From: Humidesulfovibrio sp.
GTDB taxonomy: Bacteria > Desulfobacterota > Desulfovibrionia > Desulfovibrionales > Desulfovibrionaceae
Length of the DNA: 64,000 nt
Direction: 5' to 3'
NCBI RefSeq assembly: GCF_030689645.1
Contig: NZ_JAUYFU010000110.1
Location: 47,504 to 111,503 of the forward strand
Shown piece after piece: positions 29,353-38,377 of this stretch. Made by a program: the position numbers and the translations under genes. The notes beneath the pieces are model-generated. The model searched no databases. It had not been told where the DNA came from and was given only the letters and a program-made list of their open reading frames with translations. Every line of letters begins with the position of its first letter. Positions within the stretch are counted from its first letter, which is position 1.

Positions 29353-31413
29353 TCAGCCCGCGTTTTCGCCAGACCCCAGGTAGCGCAGGGCCAGCATGGT
29401 GATGTCGTCGGACTGCTCCGCACCGGAGGCGAAGGACAGGATGTCCCGGCCCAGATGCTCGCACAGGGCTTTGGGCTCAAGGGCGCCCCTGGCCGCCACC
29501 TGCTCCAGCAACCGGTCTTCCCCGTAGAGGGCCAGGTCCGGGTTCATGGCCTCGGTGACGCCGTCCGTGTAGAGCAGAATTCCGTCGCCGGGGGCCAGGA
29601 TCAGGGTGTCTGTGGTGTAGACCACGCCTTCCATGGCTCCGGCCACTGGCTCCTGCTGGGTGGGCAGATATTCCGGGACGCCTCCGGCGCGCAGCAGCAC
29701 GGGCGGGTTGTGCCCGGCCGAGGCGTAGCGCACTTCCCCGGTGTTCATGTTCAGCACGGCGCAGAAGATGGTCACGAACATGCACGATTCGTTGTCCTGG
29801 GCCAGATCGTTGCTGGCGCGGGTAAGGATGCGGCCTGGGTCTGCGCCCCTGCGCGCGCGCACCGCAGAGTCCATGCCGGGGGTGCGCCCCTCGTCGGCCT
29901 TGCGCTGTTCGTCGGTTATGCGCTGTTCGTCGGTTCTGCGCTGTTCGCCGGAGCGGGCGCTTTCGGCCACGGCTTTGATGAGGGTTTTGGCCACGGCCAT
30001 GTAGAAGGCGGCCGGAACGCCCTTGCCCGAAACGTCGCCGATAAGGAAGCAGAACTGGTCCTCGCCGCAGGGGAAGAAGTCGTAGAAGTCGCCGCCGACC
30101 TCGCGCGCGGGCACGAGGCTGGCGAAGAGGTCGATCTCGCTGCGGTTGGGGAATGGCGGGAAGATTTTAGGCAAAATGCCCATCTGGATGTCGTGGGCGA
30201 TGCGCAGTTCGCTCTCCATGCGCTCCCGGCTGGCCGTGGCCTGGGTCAGGTCGCGGATGTAGTCGCGCAGGCTCGTCTGCATGTGTCCGAAGCTCTCCGC
30301 CAGTTCACGCACTTCATCTTTGGCGCCAAGCTCCGGCATCTGCGCGTCCAGGTTGCCTTCGGCCACATCCCGCGCGGCGACCGTCAGTCGGCGCAGGGGC
30401 CGGGTGATGCCGCGGGCGATGAATGCGATAAGCACGGCCAGGGCCAGGAAACCGCCGCCGCCCAAAGCCGCGGACACCAGGGCCAGGGTATGCACCGAGG
30501 CCAGAAGCTCGTCGCGCGGGTAGAAAACACCGAGGGACCAGCCCGTGCTGGGCAGGGGCGCGTAGACCAGAAAGCCTTGTTTGCCCGAATGCAGGCTTGT
30601 TTGGGGCAGGAACTTCGACCCGCCGCGAATCATGTCCTGGCCGATCTGCCGCAGGGCCTGGTCCTGGTGCGCCTCGGCCCGGCTGAATATGCTCTCGTTG
30701 TAGGCCACGCCAGAGGCCGGGTGAGTGACGTAGGTGCCGGTGCGGGTGATGAGATAGGCGTAGCCGGTGTCGAGCACGGAAGTGCCTGCCACAAGGCGCT
30801 TCAGCCACTCAAGAGAGACATCGGCTGTGACCACGCCCGCCACGCTCTGCTTGCCGTCTTTGACGCGGTGGAAGGGCACGGAGCAGGTGGCCATGAGGGA
30901 ATCGCCGCCGCCCTCGTCGTAATAGGGTTCGCTCCACTCTATGCGGTCCATCTCGCGCGGGATCTGGTACCAGTCCATGCCGTGGTAGCGGTAGTCCGGC
31001 CCGCCCAGGAAAGTGGCCTTGGGGCCAAGGGGCGTGCGGAACGTGTAAGGCGCGTAGTAAAGCTGGCCCTTGCGGCGGCCTTCGGGTTCAAAGGCGACAG
31101 CCGTTCCGTACAGGGCCTCGTTGTCCTGCAGCAGGCGGCGCTGGCGCTGGAAGATGTCCGCCTCGGCAAGGTCGCCGTACTCCATGTCGTAGGCCATGCC
31201 TTGGGCAATCTTTGGAATGGGGGCCAGCACCGATTCAATGTGGTTCACAAGGGCCTGGGAGAAGTTGCGGGCGTTGGCCTCGGCCTGATGCAACAGTGCC
31301 TCGCGGGCCATGAAATATGTGGCCAGCACGATGCTCACGAACACCGCTCCGGCTCCGGTAAGCACCAGGGCTGAGAGCCGTAAGGCTAGACCGCGCGGAA
31401 AGAGAGGCTTCAC
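29353..31413 (-). CDS. RsbU-like PP2C phosphatase with Cache and HAMP domains
   Basis: 686 residues, GTG start at 31413 overlapping the stop of the binding-protein gene (GTGA). Helix 1 (about 10-35), periplasmic Cache domain (about 40-300; GMDWYQIPREMDRIEWSEPY), helix 2 (about 315-340), HAMP (about 340-395), a short coiled coil with the linker motif IAHDIQMGILPK, then a SpoIIE-type PP2C domain. Metal-binding aspartates lie in VGGDFYDFF, GDVSGKGVPAAF and SDDITML. An extra tandem-repeat insert (about residues 488-510) sits inside the phosphatase domain. It should dephosphorylate the neighbouring STAS protein on an extracellular cue, possibly delivered by the binding protein. Confidence 0.94.
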   Translation of the reverse strand: MKPLFPRGLALRLSALVLTGAGAVFVSIVLATYFMAREALLHQAEANARNFSQALVNHIESVLAPIPKIAQGMAYDMEYGDLAEADIFQRQRRLLQDNEALYGTAVAFEPEGRRKGQLYYAPYTFRTPLGPKATFLGGPDYRYHGMDWYQIPREMDRIEWSEPYYDEGGGDSLMATCSVPFHRVKDGKQSVAGVVTADVSLEWLKRLVAGTSVLDTGYAYLITRTGTYVTHPASGVAYNESIFSRAEAHQDQALRQIGQDMIRGGSKFLPQTSLHSGKQGFLVYAPLPSTGWSLGVFYPRDELLASVHTLALVSAALGGGGFLALAVLIAFIARGITRPLRRLTVAARDVAEGNLDAQMPELGAKDEVRELAESFGHMQTSLRDYIRDLTQATASRERMESELRIAHDIQMGILPKIFPPFPNRSEIDLFASLVPAREVGGDFYDFFPCGEDQFCFLIGDVSGKGVPAAFYMAVAKTLIKAVAESARSGEQRRTDEQRITDEQRKADEGRTPGMDSAVRARRGADPGRILTRASNDLAQDNESCMFVTIFCAVLNMNTGEVRYASAGHNPPVLLRAGGVPEYLPTQQEPVAGAMEGVVYTTDTLILAPGDGILLYTDGVTEAMNPDLALYGEDRLLEQVAARGALEPKALCEHLGRDILSFASGAEQSDDITMLALRYLGSGENAG

Positions 31414-32450
31414 TGGGATCTCCCGGTGCGCAGGGCCTGCCCGCGTGAAAAATCTTTGAAAGACGGGGTCTTCTTGATGAACGCGAGGCTTGTCAGCGCG
31501 GTGGCGACGCCTTGGTAGTCCGCCTCTTTCAACTCACCCAGGGGCGTGTCCGTCTTGGTTGCCGGCAGCATCACATCGCGCATGCGCGCCAGCATGAAGC
31601 GCTGATGCACGCGGCTCACTGGCACATGAGCCTCGCTCATGCGGGTCAGAACGATGTCGAGTGCTTCCTCCGGGTGGGCGAAGGCGTACTCCCAGCCGCG
31701 CAGGCTGGCCGATACCACGGCCTGGCAAAGCTCCGGGTCGGCGTTCAGGGTTTTTTCTAAGGTGTAGATACCGTCCTCCGGGAAATTCAGGTCAAGGTCG
31801 CGGTAGAAGAACACCCGCAGGTCCTCCGGGTCCAGGCCCGAGGCCAGCAGGGTGTGGAACTCGTTGTACCACATGGCCGAAGCGGCATCCACGCCGCCGC
31901 GCAAAAACAGATTCACCGAGCTTGATTGAGGGATGATGGTGGGCTTTATGCCCAGTCGCTGGAACAGGGCGCGGGGCTGGAGCTGAAACTCGTTGTCCCA
32001 GAGGCTCACGCGTTTGCCGTCCAGGTCCTTGGGCTCCTTGATGCCGGAGTCTGCGCGGGTGACAAGCATCAGGGCCGAGCGCTGCACCAGCTGGGCCAGG
32101 TGGACGATGGCCTGGGGGGTGTTCTGGGTTTCCACCCGGCGCTCGATGCCGGTGGACAGAAACATGGTGGCGAACTGGGCGCGGCCCTGGGCCAGCAGGC
32201 GTGACGCCACGACGTCCTGTCCGCCGGGAATGATGGCAAGTTCTACGCCAGCCTCGCGGTAGAAGCCCTTGGCATGGGCCACGTAGTATCCTGCGAACTG
32301 GGCCTGCGGCTGCCACTGGAGCACCAGCGCGGCCCGCTTGGGCTCTCCGGCCCTGGCCTCGGCCACGGGACCGCATAGAAGGGCCATGGCCAGCGCCAAG
32401 GTCAGCGTAAGCAGGCATGCTGCGCCTGGTGACTTCAAGCCGTTCTTCAT
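31410..32450 (-). CDS. NMT1/THI5-type (SsuA/ThiY-like) periplasmic binding protein
   Basis: About 346 residues from the ATG at 32450. The signal peptide ends near VAEARAGE. The mature part opens with LVLQWQPQAQFAGYYVAHAK and GFYREAGVELAII, characteristic of the NMT1/ThiY group that binds pyrimidine-like or sulfonate ligands. No ABC permease or ATPase is adjacent. It overlaps the PP2C sensor gene, so I infer a sensing role for it. The ribosome site before 32450 is weak; an upstream frame to 32591 is possible but lacks a signal-peptide-like start. Confidence 0.87.
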   Translation of the reverse strand: MKNGLKSPGAACLLTLTLALAMALLCGPVAEARAGEPKRAALVLQWQPQAQFAGYYVAHAKGFYREAGVELAIIPGGQDVVASRLLAQGRAQFATMFLSTGIERRVETQNTPQAIVHLAQLVQRSALMLVTRADSGIKEPKDLDGKRVSLWDNEFQLQPRALFQRLGIKPTIIPQSSSVNLFLRGGVDAASAMWYNEFHTLLASGLDPEDLRVFFYRDLDLNFPEDGIYTLEKTLNADPELCQAVVSASLRGWEYAFAHPEEALDIVLTRMSEAHVPVSRVHQRFMLARMRDVMLPATKTDTPLGELKEADYQGVATALTSLAFIKKTPSFKDFSRGQALRTGRSQ

Positions 32451-32597
32451 CGATTCAGTGTATATCCAAGGCGGCTGCCCTGTCCAGCTCGGCATGATGA
32501 CGACGCACCCTACGTCAATGCATGTCGCTGCCTTGTTGACCGCCGCGAAGTGAATCTGGTACCTACGCCTTGTGCGCAGTCTCTTCGCCAAATCTAA

Positions 32598-34124
32598 ATG
32601 AACACAAGGCGCGCCATGTCAGAACACGCCAACATCGCCGCACGGCTCCTGAACCGCAACCGCAACCGCTGCCCGCACAAGGCTGCCTATCTCTGCGGAG
32701 ACGACACCCTGACGCATTTGGCCCTGGCTGCGGAAGCCGCACGCTTCGCCAACCTCTTGCGCGGGCGCGGAGTCATGCCTGGCGACCGCGTGTTGCTGGT
32801 CTTGCCGGACAGCTTCGCCGCGGTGAAGGCTTTTTTGGGGACCATGCTTTTATCTGCATGCCCCACGCCCGTGAGCACCCTGCTTTCCGCAGAGGAATAC
32901 GCCTTCGTCCTGGCGGACTCCGGGGCCAGGGCCCTCATTTGCGCGGAGGAGTCTCCGGCTCTGGACGCCGCGCGCGCGGTCCCCGGTGTGGACTGCGTGC
33001 TGCCCTGCGGCTTGGACGGCCCCTGGGGCCTGGCCGACTTCTCCACGGGGTTCGAGGCCGCGCCTCCAAGCCCGGACGGCCCGGGCTTCATGCTGTACAG
33101 CTCCGGCTCCACGGGCAGGCCCAAGGGCGTGCCCCATGCCCAGGCAGACCTTTTGGTTCCCGGCAAAGGCTGGGGAGGCCTTGTGTTGGGCGTCCGCGCG
33201 GACGACGTCATCTTTTCAGCCAGCAAGCTCTCCTTTGCCTACGGTCTGGAATCCTCCGTAAGCCTGCCTCTCGATGCGGGGGCCACGGCGGTGCTCATGC
33301 CCGGCAAGCCTGGCCCCTACGAGCTTTTCGAGACCATCGCCCGGCATCGCCCCAGCCTGTTCTTCTGCGTACCCACCCTCTACAGCATGCTGCTGCGGGC
33401 CTATGAGCCGAACGCTGCGGAAACAGACCTCTCCAGCGTGCGCTTGTGCTTCTCCGCCGGGGAAGCCTTGCCTGAGGGGCTTTGCCGCCAGTGGACGCGC
33501 GCCACCGGGGTGGAGATCCTGGACGGAATCGGCTCCACCGAGGCCTGCAATGTGTTCATCTCCAATCGTCCGGGCCAGGCGCTCTGCGGTTCGAGCGGCC
33601 AGGTGGTGCCCGGCTACGAGGCCCGTCTGGTGGATGACGACGGCGAGGGCGTATCCGACGGGACGCCGGGCAATCTGCACGTGCGCGGCGAGGGCATCTG
33701 CTCGGCCTACTGGAACCGGCCAGGCAAGACTGCCGAAACCATGCTTGCGGACGGCTGGCTCGCCACCGGAGATGTGTATGTGCGGGACAAGGGCTTTTAT
33801 TTCCACAAGGGCCGCAGCGACGACATGCTGAAGATCGGCGCGCACTGGGTGTCTCCTGTCCAGGTGGAGGAGGCCCTGCGCGAGCATCCGGCGGTGCTGG
33901 ACTGCGCCGTGGCTGCATTGGCCGTGGAGGGCCTGGTGCGGCCCTGCGCCCATGTGGTGCCGCGCCCTGGGTTTGAGGCCGGTCCGAAGCTCGCGGCGGA
34001 GCTTCTGCGTTTTGCCCGCAGGTCGCTTCCGCCGCCGCAGTGCCCTGTGCGTGTTGTTCTGGTGGACGAGCTGCCGAAAACTGCTACGGGAAAGGTGCAG
34101 CGCTTTCGCCTGCGCCAGCTTTAA
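32598..34124 (+). CDS. AMP-forming acyl/aryl-CoA ligase-like adenylating enzyme (benzoate-CoA ligase group)
   Basis: 508 residues of the ANL superfamily. Core motifs: A3 YSSGSTGRPKGVPHAQ, A5 GIGSTEACNVF, A7 TGDVYVRDKGFYFHKGRSDD and the C-terminal catalytic lysine region PKTATGKVQRF. The segments SKLSFAYGLESSVSLPLDAG and FFCVPTLYSMLL resemble the benzoate/4-hydroxybenzoate-CoA ligase group. A stand-alone carrier protein follows after 14 bases, so the acyl group may be loaded on that protein's phosphopantetheine rather than on CoA; this is inference. A start at 32616 is also possible. First gene of the rightward arm of the putative biosynthetic cluster. Confidence 0.9.
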   Translation: MNTRRAMSEHANIAARLLNRNRNRCPHKAAYLCGDDTLTHLALAAEAARFANLLRGRGVMPGDRVLLVLPDSFAAVKAFLGTMLLSACPTPVSTLLSAEEYAFVLADSGARALICAEESPALDAARAVPGVDCVLPCGLDGPWGLADFSTGFEAAPPSPDGPGFMLYSSGSTGRPKGVPHAQADLLVPGKGWGGLVLGVRADDVIFSASKLSFAYGLESSVSLPLDAGATAVLMPGKPGPYELFETIARHRPSLFFCVPTLYSMLLRAYEPNAAETDLSSVRLCFSAGEALPEGLCRQWTRATGVEILDGIGSTEACNVFISNRPGQALCGSSGQVVPGYEARLVDDDGEGVSDGTPGNLHVRGEGICSAYWNRPGKTAETMLADGWLATGDVYVRDKGFYFHKGRSDDMLKIGAHWVSPVQVEEALREHPAVLDCAVAALAVEGLVRPCAHVVPRPGFEAGPKLAAELLRFARRSLPPPQCPVRVVLVDELPKTATGKVQRFRLRQL

Positions 34125-34138
34125 AGAAGGAGAATCAG

Positions 34139-34381
34139 ATGGCTGTGAGTGTTGCTGATCTGCGCGCGCTTCTGGAAGAGGCTGGGGTGAAGCCCGAGCT
34201 GGCCCGCTCCCTGGACCCGGCTGCGCCTTTGCTCCGTCAGGGGGTTGACTCCGTCGATTTTCCGGCCTTCTGCGCTCTGTTGGAGGAGCGCTGCGCGCTG
34301 GCCTTGGATGAGGAGGCCGTGTTGAAATTGCGCACCCTGGAGGACTTCGCCAGGTTCCTTGGTGAGGCTTCGTGCAAGTAG
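34139..34381 (+). CDS. Stand-alone acyl carrier protein
   Basis: 80 residues from the ATG at 34139 behind a strong AGAAGGAGA. The phosphopantetheine attachment serine lies in QGVDSVDFPAF (about residue 38). The helical pattern and length fit the PP-binding family, though charge and motif differ from the fatty-acid-synthesis ACP. Between the ligase and the GNAT-like gene, whose GTG start overlaps its end by ten bases. It probably carries the aryl or acyl intermediate of the cluster. Confidence 0.88.
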   Translation: MAVSVADLRALLEEAGVKPELARSLDPAAPLLRQGVDSVDFPAFCALLEERCALALDEEAVLKLRTLEDFARFLGEASCK

Positions 34382-35490
34382 CCGACGCCCGCGCCGAGGC
34401 CCTGGCGTCCCTGAAAGCCGGTTATGCGGAGCTGACCCCCGGCCAGAAGCTGACGTACCGGCTCTTCCGGCCCGAGGACGCGCCCGGCGTCGGGCGGCTG
34501 TTCTGGCAGGTGTATGGTGATGGCTATCCTGTGGATGACCCGTATATCCCAGAACTCCTGATCGAGGCCAACCGCACGGGCCGCATCCACACCGTGGTCG
34601 TGGTGGCGGAGGACGGCTCCATCGTTGCCCAGGCCGCCTGCTTCCAAAGTTCTCCGCCCAACCGGCGCCTGTATGAGTATGGCCAGCTGCTGCTGGATAA
34701 AGGCTACCGCAATACTTTCGCTGCGGCCCGCATGCACCAGTTCTTCGTCAAGAACATGCTCGGCCAGATGGACGGGGTGGACGGCACCTACGGCGAGGCC
34801 GTGTGCCACCATCTTGTGACCCAGAAAATGGTCATTGGCTCCGGCTTCAGGGAGTGCGGGGCGGAGCTCGGCCTCATGCCCGAAACCGCCTACGCCGGCG
34901 AGGGCGTGGTGGGGCGGGCGAGCTGCCTGTTCGCTCAGCGCGTGGACCAGGACCAGCCGGGCGCGCTCTATCTGCCTGGCGAGTGGGGCGGCCTGGTGCA
35001 GGGCATCATGGGGCAGTGGCCGCTCTCCCGCGACGTGGGTGAGGGCGACGCCCAGGTTCCGGCTCAGGCCGTGACCAGGCTTGAGGCCCGGCAGTTTCCC
35101 TTTGCCGGGGTTCGGCGCGTCACCGTGTTCCGCATCGGCGCGGACTTTGCCGCGCGCATGGCTGCGGAGCTTGAGGCCGCGCGGGCAGACCGTGCGACCC
35201 TGGTGCAGCTGTTCCTGTGCCTGGGCGAGGCATGGACAGGCGCGGCTGCGCAGGCGCTGCGTCAGGCCGGGTTCTTTTTCGCGGGATTCATGCCGCAGTG
35301 GTTCGGCGAAACCGGTGCCGGCCCCGACGGCATCCTGGTCCAACGGTTCCTTGAGCCGGTGACCCTGGCCGGGCTGCGCTTCTGGACCCCGGAGATGGAG
35401 CAGCTCGGGATGCGGATTGTGGCGGACATGGAACGCTCCAGCCGCGAGTTCGGCGCGCCCAGCGTGACCTTCCTGCCTGTGCCGGGGTAA
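34372..35490 (+). CDS. GNAT-like acyltransferase, family unassigned
   Basis: 372 residues starting at a GTG inside the end of the carrier-protein gene (overlap of ten bases). The first third (LTYRLFRPEDAPGVGRLFWQ, then IHTVVVVAEDGSIVAQAACF) has the look of a GNAT N-acyltransferase domain, and the C-terminal part (LGEAWTGAAAQALRQAGFFF) may be a second, degenerate copy. I cannot name a family. Translational coupling to the carrier protein suggests it uses the carrier-bound acyl group as donor or acceptor. Confidence 0.75.
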   Translation: MQVADARAEALASLKAGYAELTPGQKLTYRLFRPEDAPGVGRLFWQVYGDGYPVDDPYIPELLIEANRTGRIHTVVVVAEDGSIVAQAACFQSSPPNRRLYEYGQLLLDKGYRNTFAAARMHQFFVKNMLGQMDGVDGTYGEAVCHHLVTQKMVIGSGFRECGAELGLMPETAYAGEGVVGRASCLFAQRVDQDQPGALYLPGEWGGLVQGIMGQWPLSRDVGEGDAQVPAQAVTRLEARQFPFAGVRRVTVFRIGADFAARMAAELEAARADRATLVQLFLCLGEAWTGAAAQALRQAGFFFAGFMPQWFGETGAGPDGILVQRFLEPVTLAGLRFWTPEMEQLGMRIVADMERSSREFGAPSVTFLPVPG

Positions 35491-35495
35491 CGCCC

Positions 35496-37805
35496 ATGCC
35501 GCGCCTGTCTCCGCCGCGCGCCGATGCGCTCTCCAAGGCCACGGGCGCGGAACGCTATGCCTTCGACGTGTTGCCCGAGGGCTGCCTGCATGCCGGGGCG
35601 TACCGGCCCGGCGCGGCCCTGGGCGTGGCCCATGGCCGGGTGCGCGGGGTGGACGCGTCCGCCGCCCTGGCTGTCCCTGGCGTGCTGCGCGTATTGACCG
35701 CCGCCGACGTGCCTGGGCCGAATCTGCACGGCATTATGCACAAGGACCAGCCTGTGCTCTGCGGAGAGGTCATCCGCCACGCAGGCGATCCTGTGGCGCT
35801 CCTTTTGGCCGAAACGCCGGAGGCCCTGCGCGCCGGGCTGGCTGCCATGCGCGCGGACATCGAGCCCCTGCCGGGAGTCTTCGATCCCGAGGCTGCGCTG
35901 AAGCGCGGCGCGCCGCTGGTGCACCAGGGCCGCAAGGACGGCAATCTGCTCCTGCGCGCGGTCATCGAAAAGGGCAAGGCCAAAGCTGCCCTGAAGGCCG
36001 CTGCCGTGGTGGTGCGCGGCGAATTCTCCACCCCGGTGCAGGAGCACGCCTTTCTGGAGACCCAGTGCGGCGTTGCGCAAATGCTGCCCGACGGCATCCT
36101 CCACATGACCTTAAGCACTCAGTCCCCGTTTCGCGACCGCTTTGAGATCGGCGGCGCGCTGGGCCTTGATCCTTTCAAGATCCGCATCCGCGCCCCGCAC
36201 CTGGGCGGCGGCTTTGGCGGCAAGGACGGGGCGACGGTGCAGTGCCTGCTGGGATTGGCCGCGCTGAACACCGGGGGCAAACCTGTGCGCATGGCCTGGG
36301 ACCGCGAAGAGAGCATTTTGGCCGGGTTCAAGCGCCACGCCGTGCGCCTGCGCTGCGCCCTGGGCGCGGAGGCCGACGGCACCCTCACAGTCTTTGACTG
36401 CCGGATGCTTTTCGACACCGGGGCATACGCGCACCTTGGCGGCGAGGTCATGGAGCTGTCCATGGAGCACGCCAGCGGCCCCTACCGCGTGCCCCACGTG
36501 CGCGTGGAAGGGCGCTGCGTGTACACCAACAATCCCATCGCCGGGGCTTTCCGCGGCTTTGGCGTGGCCCAGGCCAGCCCGGCCTTCGAGGGCCTCATGG
36601 ACGAGCTGGCGGCCAAACTTGGCCTGGACCCGCTGGCGCTGCGGCGCAAGAACGCGCTCACGCGGGGGGACGAGAACTGCTCCGGCGTACGCCTCACCGG
36701 CTCCACGGACCTGTGCGCTTGCCTGGACGCTGTGGCCGGGCACCCGTTCTGGACAGGGCGCGAGGACTGGCGCAAATCCGCGCCGCCCTTCACCCGTCGG
36801 GGTGTTGGTCTGGCTGCGGTGTTTAACGGCATGGGCTATGGCCGGGGACTGCCGGACATGGCCATCGCCAAGGTGGAGTTGACGGAGGCGGGCGAGTTCC
36901 TGGTGTACAACGCCGTGGCCGACATGGGCCAGGGCAACGCCTCGGCCTTTGCGCTCCTGGCCGCGCAGGAGCTGAACCAGGAGGCCGCCTCCGTGGGCCT
37001 GGTCATGCCGGACACGGAGCGCTGCCACCCCTCGGGCTCGTCGTCCGCCGGGCGATCTACCTACACCTTCGGCAATGCGCTGGTGCGCGCCTGCGCAGCC
37101 TTGCGGCATAAACTCATCAGCCGCGCAGCCATGCCGTTTTTGTGCGACACCCTGGACGGCCTTGAACTTGAGCCGGGGCGCGTGGTGCACAGGCCAACGG
37201 GCCGGGCAATGCCGCTTTCCGTGCTGGCGCGCTTTCTCCCGCATGACGACCGGATCTGCGTGGCTGAGTTCCTCATGCCCGTGGCTCAGGATATTTCCGG
37301 CTCCGCGCGCGGCTTCATGATCGGCTTTCCGCACCTGCTTTTCGCCTATGCCGCGCACTTGGCGCGGATTGAGTTGGACGAACTCACGGGCCGGGTGCGC
37401 GTGTGCGACTACGTCTGCGCCACCGACGGCGGCCGCGTGCTCACCCGCCAGGGCTTTGACCAGCAGGCCCAGGGCGGCGCGGCTCAGGGAATCGGCTTCG
37501 CGCTGTTCGAGGACTTCCGCCTGGACCAGGGCCGTACGCTTACCAGCGACCTGACGAGGTACCTCATCCCCACGGCGCTGGATGTGCCGGACACGGTCTC
37601 CCTCGCGGTGGATGGTTGTGAGGACAGCGGGCCGCACGGCCTCAAGGGCGTTGGTGAGGTGGGCTTGAACGGCCCGGCCCCGGCCATCGCCTCGGCCCTG
37701 CGGCACTGCGCGGGGCTGCGCCTGCGCCAATTGCCCTTCACCCCGGAGCGCTTGCTGAAGGCGCTTTCAAAGGCCCGCCCGGCCAAGGCCAGGAGGTCCG
37801 CATGA
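35496..37805 (+). CDS. Molybdenum hydroxylase large subunit (xanthine dehydrogenase / hydroxybenzoyl-CoA reductase family)
   Basis: 769 residues. It has the N-terminal hammerhead (SKATGAERYAFDVLPEGCLH) and molybdopterin-binding domains: APHLGGGFGGKDGATVQ (about 233-249), NPIAGAFRGFGVAQASPAFE and the active-site glutamate in KGVGEVGLNGPAPAI (about residue 720). The family hydroxylates aromatic or N-heterocyclic carbons, or reductively dehydroxylates 4-hydroxybenzoyl-CoA. An aryl-CoA-ligase-like gene nearby makes an aromatic thioester a plausible substrate. The small subunits follow with overlapping starts, an order different from many xdh operons. Confidence 0.92.
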   Translation: MPRLSPPRADALSKATGAERYAFDVLPEGCLHAGAYRPGAALGVAHGRVRGVDASAALAVPGVLRVLTAADVPGPNLHGIMHKDQPVLCGEVIRHAGDPVALLLAETPEALRAGLAAMRADIEPLPGVFDPEAALKRGAPLVHQGRKDGNLLLRAVIEKGKAKAALKAAAVVVRGEFSTPVQEHAFLETQCGVAQMLPDGILHMTLSTQSPFRDRFEIGGALGLDPFKIRIRAPHLGGGFGGKDGATVQCLLGLAALNTGGKPVRMAWDREESILAGFKRHAVRLRCALGAEADGTLTVFDCRMLFDTGAYAHLGGEVMELSMEHASGPYRVPHVRVEGRCVYTNNPIAGAFRGFGVAQASPAFEGLMDELAAKLGLDPLALRRKNALTRGDENCSGVRLTGSTDLCACLDAVAGHPFWTGREDWRKSAPPFTRRGVGLAAVFNGMGYGRGLPDMAIAKVELTEAGEFLVYNAVADMGQGNASAFALLAAQELNQEAASVGLVMPDTERCHPSGSSSAGRSTYTFGNALVRACAALRHKLISRAAMPFLCDTLDGLELEPGRVVHRPTGRAMPLSVLARFLPHDDRICVAEFLMPVAQDISGSARGFMIGFPHLLFAYAAHLARIELDELTGRVRVCDYVCATDGGRVLTRQGFDQQAQGGAAQGIGFALFEDFRLDQGRTLTSDLTRYLIPTALDVPDTVSLAVDGCEDSGPHGLKGVGEVGLNGPAPAIASALRHCAGLRLRQLPFTPERLLKALSKARPAKARRSA

Positions 37806-38377
37806 TGCTTTTGTTCCGGCTCAACGGGCAGAGCGTGGAGGTTGAGACAGCCCCGGACCGCCGCGCCGTGGATCTTTTGCGCGATCTTGGCGCGCCCCAC
37901 CCCGATGTGAAGGATGTTAAGGAGGGCTGCGGCACGGGCGAGTGCGGGGCCTGCTCCGTGCTGGTGGACGGCGTGCACCGGCTGTCCTGCCTCATGCTGG
38001 CCGCGCAGTTGGCGGGCCGCGAGGTGGTGACGGCTTCGGGCCTGGGAAGCGAGGCCGCACCGCATGCCATCCAGCGCGCCTTTGCCGACCATGGCGCGGT
38101 GCAGTGCGGCTTCTGCACGCCGGGCATGGCCGTGGCCGCAGCCGCGCTGCTTCAGGACAATATGGCCCCAGGACGCGAGGACATCCGCCGGGCCATTTCC
38201 GGCAACCTCTGCCGCTGCACGGGCTATGTGATGATAGTGGATGCTATTGAGGCGGCTGCGGGAAAAATGCGGAGCGATCCTTCAGCGCTGCACGAAGAGC
38301 GTGTTGCGTCGCGCAAGGCGGCAAAGTCTTCGCGCAAAGCAACGATGCCGTCGCGCAAAAAGGCGGGCAAGTCATGA
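37802..38377 (+). CDS. [2Fe-2S] subunit of molybdenum hydroxylase
   Basis: 191 residues. Two cluster motifs are complete: the plant-type CGTGECGAC with a further cysteine in HRLSC, and the hydroxylase-type CGFCTPG with CRCTGY. It transfers electrons from the molybdenum site to the FAD subunit. After residue 155 it has a lysine/arginine/serine-rich tail (ASRKAAKSSRKATMPSRK) not usual in the family. The start overlaps the stop of the large subunit, and its end overlaps the FAD subunit start. Confidence 0.95.
   Translation: MMLLFRLNGQSVEVETAPDRRAVDLLRDLGAPHPDVKDVKEGCGTGECGACSVLVDGVHRLSCLMLAAQLAGREVVTASGLGSEAAPHAIQRAFADHGAVQCGFCTPGMAVAAAALLQDNMAPGREDIRRAISGNLCRCTGYVMIVDAIEAAAGKMRSDPSALHEERVASRKAAKSSRKATMPSRKKAGKS

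Noticed and set aside
29236..31374. A 712-codon plus-strand ORF opposite the PP2C sensor
   Set aside because: The minus strand encodes a clear Cache-HAMP-PP2C protein; the opposite frame is rich in H, G, A and V without domain structure.
32530..32570. A TTGACC with weak TACCTA as promoter of the ligase cluster
   Set aside because: The -10 match is poor; a promoter must exist in this short divergent region but this pair is not convincing.
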